Assembly: GCF_037940415.1 (NCBI RefSeq)
Contig: NZ_CP149798.1
Location: 5,799,001-5,863,000 of the forward strand
From: Streptomyces sp. f51
Lineage (GTDB): Bacteria; Actinomycetota; Actinomycetes; Streptomycetales; Streptomycetaceae
DNA: 64,000 nucleotides
Reading direction: 5' to 3'
Shown here: positions 52,608 through 60,948 of the stretch, one piece after another
Layout of the letters: the number at the start of each line of letters is the position of its first letter
Position numbering within the stretch: position 1 is the stretch's first letter
Program-made: the position numbers and the translations under genes
Notes under the pieces: model-generated
Database searches by the model: none
What the model saw: the letters and a program-made list of their open reading frames with translations, nothing else
Told to the model about the DNA's origin: nothing

Positions 52608-53624
52608 GTGAACGTCGACTGGCTCATACGCGGTCGCGACGGCAGGCTCAGTGTGTACCTGCTGTCGGAGGCCACCGTCCGCTGCCGGGCGGAGCACGGA
52701 CCCGGCGGCCCCTGGGACGCTCCCCGCACGGTGGGGGGCGACCAGCGCCTGCACTCCGTACTGGCCCTCGGTCAGGGACCCGACCGCTACACCCATCTGG
52801 TCTCCTGGCGCCCGACCGTCCGGGAGCAGGCGGGTCTCGTCCACTCGACCCACTTCCGGCCGGACCTCGCCGCCCTCGACTGGAACCCGATCGGACACCC
52901 CGACCGTTCCGGGGACCGGACGGGCAACCCCGCCGTCGCGGTCGACGCGGAGGGGCGCGCCCATGTCTTCGTACGCAACAACGGCGGCGGGGTCAGCATG
53001 ATCGCCCAGAAGGAGAAGGGCGGCTGGGGACCCTGGCACGACCTCGCGGGGCATGACGTCCGCGGTGACCTGGCGGCCGTGACCGGGATGTCAGGACGCG
53101 TCGAGCTGTACGCGGCGGTGGCCGGCGGCGTCATGCACTGGAGCCAGGAGGAGGCGGGCGAGGTGCCCGCGCTGGACGAGGCGCTGGAGGCCCGGGTGCG
53201 CCCCGACACCCTTCAGGCGCTCGCCACCTCCGCGGACTCCACGACGCTCTTCTTCACCGATGACTCGGGAGACGTGTGCGCCTGGCGTCCCGGCGCCAGG
53301 CCCGTGGCGCTGCTGGCCTCGGCCGGCCCGGGTCCCGTCCGGGTCATCCGCTGTGAACTCGACGGCCACGACTGCACGTTGCTCGCCCAGCGCGCGGCGA
53401 GCGGCCGGGTGGCCTTCGCGGCCTATCCGACCGAGGACGAGGCGGCGGGCGCGTGGTGGACGGAGTCGGGACCCGAACTCCCCGCCGACGCGCTGCTGTC
53501 GCTGGCGGAGGACGAGAAGGGCCGCGTGGTCGCCGCGACGTTCTCACCGGAGACCGGCGAACTCCACGTCACGCGACGCAAGGACGAGCCGGGGATCGCC
53601 CTGGAGGCGTGGCAGGCGGTCTGA
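52608..53624 (+). CDS. Beta-propeller-like protein, paralogue of the PIG-L C-terminal domain
   Basis: A 338-residue soluble protein with no signal peptide. It is built of repeated beta blades (HVFVRNNGGGVSMIAQ; GPWHDLAGHDVRGDLAAVTGMSGRVELYA; RVVAATFSPETGELHVTRR). These match, by eye, blades in the C-terminal half of the PIG-L protein encoded at 60945-63005 (HVFMRNFGSGAS; GEWEDLQGRNLQDCLNAVLLSTGRIEVYA; RIVVATIGTDARLRVMRQ). Tectonin/PLL-like lectin propellers look like this, so glycan binding is plausible. The GTG start has AAGG upstream. It converges on the LCP gene across a terminator. Confidence 0.7.
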   Translation: MNVDWLIRGRDGRLSVYLLSEATVRCRAEHGPGGPWDAPRTVGGDQRLHSVLALGQGPDRYTHLVSWRPTVREQAGLVHSTHFRPDLAALDWNPIGHPDRSGDRTGNPAVAVDAEGRAHVFVRNNGGGVSMIAQKEKGGWGPWHDLAGHDVRGDLAAVTGMSGRVELYAAVAGGVMHWSQEEAGEVPALDEALEARVRPDTLQALATSADSTTLFFTDDSGDVCAWRPGARPVALLASAGPGPVRVIRCELDGHDCTLLAQRAASGRVAFAAYPTEDEAAGAWWTESGPELPADALLSLAEDEKGRVVAATFSPETGELHVTRRKDEPGIALEAWQAV

Positions 53625-53670
53625 CACCGACGGCCGCGCGCCCCGGCTTTCGCCCCGCCGGGCAGGCCGA

Positions 53671-53701
53671 CACCGCCGTACCGGCTCGCGGTACGGCGGT
53701 G
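53671..53701. terminator. Bidirectional terminator
   Basis: A perfect 13-bp stem (CACCGCCGTACCG and complement) with loop GCTCG between the propeller gene and the converging LCP gene. Confidence 0.9.
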
Positions 53702-53770
53702 GAACGGACCAACGGCCGTGCGGAACCGAGGAGTCGACATTCGGCCGCCCGGTCTCGCGCTCGCGTCGCG

Positions 53771-54880
53771 TCAGGAACTCCCGCCCGTGGCGGGCGACTT
53801 CTTGGCCGACTCGGGGATCACGGAGTCGGTCCGCAGCGCCTTCCACAGCGTCGAGGCCTGCGGCTCGGCCGCCACCACCCGGTTCGGGTCGACCCTGTCG
53901 TACGCCACCGGGAGCATGATCGTCTCCATGGTGGACGGGTCGACGCCGTTCATGCTCCTCCCGAACTCCGCCAGCGCCGAGAGCGAGGCGAGGTCGGAGT
54001 CGGTGGTGAGTGCCTGGGTCAGGCTGTCGGCGATCCTGTACGTCTTCGTGGGGCTGCCCAGCAGGTCCTGCTTCTTGATCTCGGAGAGCAGCGCGGTCAT
54101 GAACTGCTGCTGGAGGCCGATGCGTCCGAGGTCGCTGCCGTCTCCGATGCCGTGCCGGGTCCGTACGAACTCCAGGGACCGCGTGCCGTCGAGCCGGTGC
54201 GTTCCGGCGGTGAGGTCGAGGCCGCTGGAGCTGTCGTGGATGCTCTTGTCGACGGTGACGGTCACACCGCCTATCGCGTCGACCAGGCCCTTGAAGCCGG
54301 CGAAGTCGATCTCCATGTAGTGGTCCATGCGGATGCCGGTGATCTTCTCCACCGTCTTCACCACACAGGCCGAACCGACCTGGGAGTAGATGGAGTTGAA
54401 CATGACGCGCCGCGCGGAGGGGACCGTGGTGCCGTCGGCCCTGGCGCACGTGGGCCTGGTGACCAGGGTGTCGCGCGGGATGCTGACGGCGACGGCCTTC
54501 TTGCGGCCCTCGGGTATGTGCATCACCAGCGCGGTGTCGGAACGCGCCCCGGAGACATGGCCCGTCTTGAGCGCGGCGTTGGCACCGGCGCGCGAGTCCG
54601 ACCCGAGGACGAGGATGTTCTGCCCGGAGGTGGGCAGCTTCGCCGGCCGGTCGTCACCGATGGCCTTGTCGAGGTCGATGCCCTTGATGTTGCTGTCGAG
54701 GTCGCTGTAGAGCCAGTAGCCGGTGCCGCCGGCCGCGACGACGAGGACGGCCAGGCCCAGCAGGATCTTCCTGCCGATCCGACGGCCGCCGGTGCGCCCG
54801 CTCTTCGCTTCCCGCCTCACGGCACCGTCCTTTGACGACGCGTCGGATGCGGTGTGCTGGGGCGTCGGGACGTGACTCAT
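53771..54880 (-). CDS. LytR-CpsA-Psr (LCP) family glycopolymer ligase
   Basis: A 369-residue type II membrane protein: basic cytosolic N-terminus, one helix at about residues 39-58, then the extracellular LCP domain. Key LCP segments are NILVLGSDSR, RSDTALVMHI, VAVSIPRDT, MEIDFAGFKGLVDAIGGV, and LEFVRTRHGIGDGSDLGRIGLQQQFM, containing the acidic and arginine residues that bind the lipid pyrophosphate. LCP proteins move wall teichoic acids, capsule or arabinogalactan from lipid carrier to peptidoglycan. It lies divergent from the Stealth/GT operon and is a natural candidate for attaching that polymer. Confidence 0.92.
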   Translation of the reverse strand: MSHVPTPQHTASDASSKDGAVRREAKSGRTGGRRIGRKILLGLAVLVVAAGGTGYWLYSDLDSNIKGIDLDKAIGDDRPAKLPTSGQNILVLGSDSRAGANAALKTGHVSGARSDTALVMHIPEGRKKAVAVSIPRDTLVTRPTCARADGTTVPSARRVMFNSIYSQVGSACVVKTVEKITGIRMDHYMEIDFAGFKGLVDAIGGVTVTVDKSIHDSSSGLDLTAGTHRLDGTRSLEFVRTRHGIGDGSDLGRIGLQQQFMTALLSEIKKQDLLGSPTKTYRIADSLTQALTTDSDLASLSALAEFGRSMNGVDPSTMETIMLPVAYDRVDPNRVVAAEPQASTLWKALRTDSVIPESAKKSPATGGSS

Positions 54881-55338
54881 CCTGGTGCGGGTCCTCGCTT
54901 GTCGTGCCCTGATACGGGCGGATGTCGATGGCTGAGGACTCGGGTGGGGGGAAGGGCCGGTCCGTGCAGTGCCGGGCTGAGCTGCACTATAGACACGTGT
55001 TCGGGTGCATGGGGGGCCAGGGTGCCGGTCGCGTGCGGCCGCCCCGGAGCCGAATCGCTGCCGGGGTGCGGCACCTGCGGTGACGGATTCCCCGACAGGT
55101 GCCGGTGAGGACTCCGGGCGAGGCGCAAACCGGACCTAGTGCCCGAGTCGGGTGAAAGTCAAACGGGGAACGTCTCAGATTCATGTCTGTAGAAGACAAA
55201 AAGTGGACAACGAATGGCTTGGATGTGAATATTCCGTGACGTGATCTTCTCGGTTCGGGGCCGGACGCTCACGCCTATGTGATCAGTTCGGGTGTGAGGG
55301 GGGCCTCAGCCCTTTTCTGTAGGACGCTGAGGAGTCGT
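54881..55338. other. Divergent promoter region between LCP and Stealth operon
   Basis: This 458-bp region has no gene I can support. Its right half (55140-55270) is unusually AT-rich for this genome, with the small inverted repeat GTCT-GTAGA-AGAC and several A/T tracts. It presumably holds the promoters of both the LCP gene and the glycopolymer operon. Confidence 0.5.
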
Positions 55339-57135
55339 GTGAGCCCGGGTAACCCCGAAAGCAGTGCCCTGGTATCGACATATCGATCCTTGGTTCCTGT
55401 GCGGGCACGGCGTCGTGTCGTCCGCCGGGTGCCGCGCCCGCTGCGTACCGCCGTCATCTGGGCCCTCGCGGCCTTCGACTCGTTCCGCTCGGCCCTGGCG
55501 AAGACGGTGCTGACCGGACGAAGCGGCCCGGTTCTGCGGGGCAGCAGCGATCTGATGCGTGTCGTGGAGTCCGACGGCAGGCACGTTCTGGCCGCGGTCG
55601 TCCCCGGAGCCACCGAGTGGGCCGCGCGCGCCAGGAACTTCCACCTGCTGGTGACGCTCCTCGAGGACGCCGAGATCGACCACTTCGCCGTACGCGGCAC
55701 GACCAGGGCGGTGCCCTGCGTGGCCGTCCCCGCGGCGCTCCGCGACGAGGTGGAAGAGGTCCTCCAGCTCGTCTTCGGCCGCAACCCCGGCTATGTCTGC
55801 GCGGTGCCGGGGGGAACGCCGCTGACCGGAGCGTCGGCCAAGAGCTGGCGCAGGATCCGTTCGCAGCAGGTACTCCGGCTGTCCTGGAACGTCTGCGACC
55901 CGACGGAGAACCTCGTCTTCGCCCACGAGTCGGGCTGCGACCTGGAGTTCTGGGAGGAGGCCGACGGAGACCTGGTGGCGCCGCGCCCCAACCCGGTGGT
56001 GGTGAGCACGCCCCTGGGCGCCGAACGCCGTCAGGCCGAACAGAGGCTCTTCAGCCCCGTCCCGTCCCTCTACCGAACGGGACAGGTCCGCACCCTGGCC
56101 GAATTCACCGCGTCACTGATCGGCGACCACCTCTTCCCGATCGACGTCGTCTACACCTGGGTCGACGACGCCGACCCGGTGTGGCGCGCGACCAAGAACG
56201 CGGTCGAGCGGACGCTGGCCTCCGGCCCGGCGGCGCTGCACGAGCAGGCCACGAACGACGCGCGGTACACGAGCCGCGACGAACTCCGCTACTCCCTGCG
56301 GTCGCTGCATCAGTACGCGCCCTGGGTGCGGAACATCTTCCTGGTGACCGCGGGACAGGTGCCGGGCTGGCTCGACACCGAGTACCCGGGCCTGAAGGTG
56401 ATCGACCACCGGGAGATATTCAGCGATCCGCGAGCCCTGCCCACCTTCAACTCGCACGCGATCGAAAGCCAGTTGCATCACATCCCGGAGCTCGCCGAGC
56501 ATTTCCTGTACCTGAACGACGACGTCTTCTTCGGGCGTCCGGTGCGGCCCGACCGGTTCTTCCATCCGAACGGCCTGGCCAAGTTCTTCATGTCCAAGGC
56601 GCTGATCCCGCCCGGTCAGATCAAGCCGCAGGACCTGCCCGTGGACGCCGCGGGCAAGAACAGCCGCGGCCTCATCGCCCAGCAGTTCGGCACCGTGATC
56701 TCCCAGAAGATGAAGCACACCCCGCACGCCCTGCGGCGCAGCGTCCTCGCCGAGATCGAGGACGTCTACGCGCGGGCGCACTGGGTGACCCAGCACGCGC
56801 AGTTCCGCTCCCCGAGCGACATCCCCGTCGCGTCGTCGCTGCACCACTACTACGCCTACAACTCGGCGCGTTCCACGGTGGGGGACCTGCGCTACGTCTA
56901 CATCGACATCGGCGACAGCAAGGCGGAGCAGCGGATGAACCGGCTGCTCGCCAAGCGGGACTTCGACACGTTCTGCATCAACGACACCGTGGTGCCGGAG
57001 GACAGAGAGGCACAGGCACAGATGGTGACCCGTTTCCTTGACTCGTACTTTCCCGTTCCGAGCCCCTGTGAGCTGGAGCAGACCCGGAACGCGCCGACGC
57101 GCCGTCTCTCGCAGTTGGCGCGAGGTGCGGAATGA
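55339..57135 (+). CDS. Stealth-family sugar-phosphate transferase
   Basis: A 598-residue cytosolic protein. After an unconserved N-terminus it carries the Stealth regions in order: CR1 IDVVYTWVDDADPVW (about 255-270), CR2 SRDELRYSLRSLHQYAPWVRN through LPTFNSHAIESQLHHI and HFLYLNDDVFFG, CR3 DIPVASSLHHYYAY, and a CR4-like DTFCINDT. The family includes GlcNAc-1-phosphotransferase-like and bacterial CpsY/SacB enzymes making hexose-1-phosphate-linked capsules. The start is uncertain: GTG 55339 after GAGGAG, or GTG 55279. ATGA overlap with the next gene. Confidence 0.9.
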   Translation: MSPGNPESSALVSTYRSLVPVRARRRVVRRVPRPLRTAVIWALAAFDSFRSALAKTVLTGRSGPVLRGSSDLMRVVESDGRHVLAAVVPGATEWAARARNFHLLVTLLEDAEIDHFAVRGTTRAVPCVAVPAALRDEVEEVLQLVFGRNPGYVCAVPGGTPLTGASAKSWRRIRSQQVLRLSWNVCDPTENLVFAHESGCDLEFWEEADGDLVAPRPNPVVVSTPLGAERRQAEQRLFSPVPSLYRTGQVRTLAEFTASLIGDHLFPIDVVYTWVDDADPVWRATKNAVERTLASGPAALHEQATNDARYTSRDELRYSLRSLHQYAPWVRNIFLVTAGQVPGWLDTEYPGLKVIDHREIFSDPRALPTFNSHAIESQLHHIPELAEHFLYLNDDVFFGRPVRPDRFFHPNGLAKFFMSKALIPPGQIKPQDLPVDAAGKNSRGLIAQQFGTVISQKMKHTPHALRRSVLAEIEDVYARAHWVTQHAQFRSPSDIPVASSLHHYYAYNSARSTVGDLRYVYIDIGDSKAEQRMNRLLAKRDFDTFCINDTVVPEDREAQAQMVTRFLDSYFPVPSPCELEQTRNAPTRRLSQLARGAE

Positions 57136-58073
57136 GACCGGGGCGAGGAATGCGTGCCGCGCGCCGATGGGCCCTCCGACGGCTCTCGGTGTACCGCGCG
57201 TCGCTGATGAACGGGTTCTTCCTGCCCCGCCGCATGGGGCGGACGGCGTTGCTGCGCTATGCCGCGCTGCTCGACGGGCAGACCGTGAACCTGCACGCCG
57301 AGCTGCCGGCGTTCGTCACCGAGGCGGAAACGGCCGAGATCGTCCTGCGCCGCGGGCTGCGGCGGCATCGCCGCCCGGCGCGCGTGTATCCCGACCTCGA
57401 GGGGCCCTGGCTCATGGATGCCGCGGTGCTGCTCGGCGCCGAAGCGGGCGGAGTGCCGGTCCGCCGGGGCCGCTGGAAGCTCAGTCTCGAAGTGCGTTCC
57501 GGGCGCCGGAGCGTGCGGCTGCCGCTCACGCTGACCGAGCCGACGACGCCGCGCAAGGGTGCCACGGGCCCGATGGCACGCTCGCCCCTCACCGCACAGC
57601 GCTACCGCCTCGGACGTACCGTGCGCGGTGACGCGCGCGTCGTGTGCACCAGGATCAGGCCCGCGGCGGAAGTGGCCGCTGTGCACGTCCAGCACGCGCG
57701 TATCGACGTCGATCTGCGGGTGCTCGGAGTCCGGGCGACCGCTCCCTGGGCCGAGGTCGTGGCCGCGGAACGGCGGGTGAGGTGCCCGCTCGCCGAGGTG
57801 CAGCCCGGCGTCTGGCGGCTGGAGGTGCCGCTGTCGGAGATGGTTCCGGCCGGCGGCGGGCGCGAGCACTGGGACGTCATGGTCCACCCGGGCCGGGGCG
57901 CGCCCCTGCGTCTCGCCAGGCGGCTCCACGACGTACAGGCACCGCGGCGGGTGTTCACGATGCGCAAGATACTCGTGTCACCTCGCCGCGGCGTGCTGAT
58001 GAGGATCGAACCCCGGTACACGGCGGCAGGGAACTTCAGGTTCGCCTGCGCCGACGGCGACCGGGCTGAGTGA
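57132..58073 (+). CDS. Accessory protein of the Stealth operon, unknown function
   Basis: A 313-residue, very arginine-rich basic protein that I do not recognise. It is soluble in appearance, with two beta-rich halves: KLSLEVRSGRRSVRLPLTLTE near the middle and VWRLEVPLSEM later. These suggest two immunoglobulin-like domains. A C-terminal segment (VFTMRKILVSPRRGVLMRIEPRYTAAGNFRFA) could be an amphipathic region. It overlaps the first Stealth gene by 4 bp and precedes the GT4-Stealth gene by 10 bp, so it is made together with both transferases; a scaffold or product-binding role is a guess. Confidence 0.6.
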   Translation: MRPGRGMRAARRWALRRLSVYRASLMNGFFLPRRMGRTALLRYAALLDGQTVNLHAELPAFVTEAETAEIVLRRGLRRHRRPARVYPDLEGPWLMDAAVLLGAEAGGVPVRRGRWKLSLEVRSGRRSVRLPLTLTEPTTPRKGATGPMARSPLTAQRYRLGRTVRGDARVVCTRIRPAAEVAAVHVQHARIDVDLRVLGVRATAPWAEVVAAERRVRCPLAEVQPGVWRLEVPLSEMVPAGGGREHWDVMVHPGRGAPLRLARRLHDVQAPRRVFTMRKILVSPRRGVLMRIEPRYTAAGNFRFACADGDRAE

Positions 58074-58083
58074 GGAACGAGAT

Positions 58084-60948
58084 TTGAGAGTCGCCTTTCT
58101 GCTGACCCAGGCGGATGTGCTGGGTGACGCGGAGCGCGCCGTGTTCGGACATGCCACCGCGCTCGCGGGCCGGCACGAGGAAGTCCGGGTCATCAGTGTG
58201 TTCAAGGAGCGCCGCCGGCGCTTCGAGTCCCCGGACCCGCGTGTCGACGTCGCGTTCCTCATCGATTCCGTCAAGTCCCGCGCCGTGCGCCGGTCCGGAC
58301 TCGCCGACGAGGCCCAGGAGGCCCTGGCCGCCCTGCCCAGCGACATCGTCGAGCGTCGGTGGGACGACCGTTTCCACCGGCTCGCCGACATCGAGTTGGA
58401 GCACGCCCTGCGCCACCTCGACACGGATGTCCTGATCACCACGTCGCCCGCGCTCCTCGCGTACGTCGCGCGGTTCCTGCCGCCGCACATCATCGCCGTC
58501 CACTACGAGCTCGGCGCCCCCGAGGCCGCCCGCCCGGCCGCCGAGCCGCTGCTGCGGCACCTCGTGCGCTGCGACGCGCTCGCCCTGCCGCGGGCCCGTT
58601 CGCGCCAGTGGTTCACCGAGACGTTCGGGCAGGCGGTGCCGCCGGTCGCCGTCACACGGCCCGCGCTCGCGCGCAGGTTCCGGCCCCGGTCGACGCTCGA
58701 AACCCGTATGGTCACGCTCGTCGCCCGCCTGGAGGCACGTTCCGGCGTGGGGCAGGCGCTGACCGCGTGGGCCAAGGTCAGCCCGCAGCACCCCACCTGG
58801 ACCCTGCGGATCATCGGCGACGGCCCGCTCGGCAAGGCACTGCGCGCCCAGCGCGACGAGCTCGGCCTGCACAGCAGCGTCCAGTTCGTCGGCGAGGCGC
58901 CGGCGGACCTCTCCGAGGAATGGGCCAAGACGAGCATCGCTCTCAGCGCGGCGACCGAGGACGCGCTGGGGGTGTTCCTGATGGAGGCCCACGCCGCCGG
59001 CGTCCCCGTGGTGGCCTACGACTGCCCGACCGCTCCGAGCGAGGTCGTGCAGCACGGGCAAACCGGTCTGCTGGTCACCCCCGGCGACACCGACGCCCTG
59101 GCCGACGCGCTGCTCAAGATGATCGAGAACACGGATCTGCGCTGGTCGACGGGTGCCGAGGCGGCCCTGGCCGCGACCGGGTTCCGGTACAACCGCAACT
59201 TCGACCGGCTCTTCGTGAACCTGGAGGCGGACCGCGTCTCCGGGCGCCGTGACAGACGCAAGGCCGCCCGGATCGCTGCACACTCGCTGACCTCGGGCCC
59301 CGAGGGCCAGGCGAGGGCGGCGGCCAGCGCTCCGCGCAGTACGCAGCATTCCGAAGAGCTCGCGACAGCCGAGGAGCGCATGCTGCGCCGCGGCGGCGGA
59401 CTCGTGCGCGACGGCGGGCAGGTGTGCCGCGTGATCGAGGCGGAGACCCCCCACGAGATCGGCCAGGCCAACCTGGCGATGGTCGCGACCGCCCTGGAGT
59501 CGGCCGACATCCCGTACTTCATCACCCGGACGACCAAGGTGCGGCACACCGTCGCCGTGCACGCCAATCAGCGGGAGGCGGTCCTGCGGGCGTTCGGCCG
59601 CAGCTTCACACGGCAGCCTGTGTACGTGGCGCTGCTCAACGAGCGGGACGACGCCGTCGTCACCACGCTCGGCGGCCTGACGACCGGTCACGCGCAGACC
59701 CCCTGTGCGGGAGTCCGGGTGTACCAGAGCGTGGTCACTCCCTCCCGCACCCTGCGCCTCGGGGCAACCTACGGCTGCACCGTCGCCTTCTGGGACGACG
59801 ACGAGAACGACTCCGACTACATCGCCTCCCCCTTCCGCACGCTCATCGGCGCCCGGATCCCGACGGAGGCGCTGCGCCTGGACACGATGGTTCTGGGCGG
59901 ACGCCGGTACCCGACGATCCAGGCCTTCAACCAGGAGCTCCACCACGACATCACGTTCCCCGTCGACGCCGTGTACACCTGGGTCGACGGTTCCGACGTC
60001 GAGTGGCTCGAGCGCAAGAACGCGGTGCTCGCGGCCAAGGGCATCGAGACGGAGGACGCGGCGACCAGCGCCGCGCGGTTCCGCAACCGGGACGAGCTGC
60101 GCTACTCCCTCAGGTCCCTCGACATGTACGCGCCCTGGATCAGGAACATCTATCTGGTGACGGACCGCCAGGTCCCGTCGTGGCTGGACACCACCCACCC
60201 CCGGGTGCGCGTGGTGGACCACACGGAGATCTTCGCCGGCCAGGGACAGCTGCCCACCTACAACTCGCACGCCATCGAGAGCCGGCTCCACCACATCGAC
60301 GGCCTCTCCGAGCACTTCCTGTACTTCAACGACGACGTGTTCGCGGCACGGCCGATCCAGCCGAGCCTCTTCTTCCTCGGCAACGGGATGTCGAAGCACT
60401 TCATGTCGTCGAACGCCATCCCCATGAACCCGATCAACGACAAGGACGAGTTCAGCCGCATGGCGGCGAAGAACAACCGGCGGCTGCTGTCGGAGAAGTT
60501 CGGCAGGGTGCTGGTCAACTCCTTCATCCACGCTCCGCATCCGCTGCGCCGGAGCGTCATGCGCGACCTGGAGACGGAGTTCGCGGACGCGCTGTCCAAC
60601 ACCGCGGGCAACCAGTTGCGCAATGCCTCCGACGTCTCGGTCGCCTCGTCGCTGCACCACTACTTCGGCTACTACACCGGCCGCAGCGTGCCGGGCCGCA
60701 TCGCGGGCGGTTTCGTCAACGTCGGGCTGAGCGAACAGGTGAAGAAGCTCAACCGGATGCTCGCCACCCGGTCCAACGACGTCTTCTGCCTCAACGACTT
60801 CCACGACGGCGACGTCTCGGAGGACGAACAGGACGCGACGCTGGCCGCGTTCCTGCCGAGCTATTTCCCCATCGCGAGCCAGTTCGAGACGGGCTCGCCC
60901 CGCAACCAGAGATTCCACGCGCAAGACCTGCCGGAGTGGCCGCTATGA
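58084..60948 (+). CDS. GT4 glycosyltransferase-Stealth phosphotransferase fusion
   Basis: A 954-residue two-enzyme fusion. Residues 1-390 are a GT-B fold GT4 transferase (VAFLLTQADVLGDAERAVFGHA; LRIIGDGPLGKALR; the nucleotide-site helix DALGVFLMEAHAAGVPVVAYDC). After a linker, about residues 620-940 hold the Stealth regions: VDAVYTWVDGSDVEW, NRDELRYSLRSLDMYAPWIRN, LPTYNSHAIESRLHHI, FLYFNDDVFAARP, SDVSVASSLHHYFGYY and DVFCLNDFHD. One chain could thus add a hexose and then a sugar phosphate, giving a diglycosyl-phosphate unit. Start is TTG with GAGGA upstream. ATGA overlap with the deacetylase gene. Confidence 0.9.
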   Translation: MRVAFLLTQADVLGDAERAVFGHATALAGRHEEVRVISVFKERRRRFESPDPRVDVAFLIDSVKSRAVRRSGLADEAQEALAALPSDIVERRWDDRFHRLADIELEHALRHLDTDVLITTSPALLAYVARFLPPHIIAVHYELGAPEAARPAAEPLLRHLVRCDALALPRARSRQWFTETFGQAVPPVAVTRPALARRFRPRSTLETRMVTLVARLEARSGVGQALTAWAKVSPQHPTWTLRIIGDGPLGKALRAQRDELGLHSSVQFVGEAPADLSEEWAKTSIALSAATEDALGVFLMEAHAAGVPVVAYDCPTAPSEVVQHGQTGLLVTPGDTDALADALLKMIENTDLRWSTGAEAALAATGFRYNRNFDRLFVNLEADRVSGRRDRRKAARIAAHSLTSGPEGQARAAASAPRSTQHSEELATAEERMLRRGGGLVRDGGQVCRVIEAETPHEIGQANLAMVATALESADIPYFITRTTKVRHTVAVHANQREAVLRAFGRSFTRQPVYVALLNERDDAVVTTLGGLTTGHAQTPCAGVRVYQSVVTPSRTLRLGATYGCTVAFWDDDENDSDYIASPFRTLIGARIPTEALRLDTMVLGGRRYPTIQAFNQELHHDITFPVDAVYTWVDGSDVEWLERKNAVLAAKGIETEDAATSAARFRNRDELRYSLRSLDMYAPWIRNIYLVTDRQVPSWLDTTHPRVRVVDHTEIFAGQGQLPTYNSHAIESRLHHIDGLSEHFLYFNDDVFAARPIQPSLFFLGNGMSKHFMSSNAIPMNPINDKDEFSRMAAKNNRRLLSEKFGRVLVNSFIHAPHPLRRSVMRDLETEFADALSNTAGNQLRNASDVSVASSLHHYFGYYTGRSVPGRIAGGFVNVGLSEQVKKLNRMLATRSNDVFCLNDFHDGDVSEDEQDATLAAFLPSYFPIASQFETGSPRNQRFHAQDLPEWPL

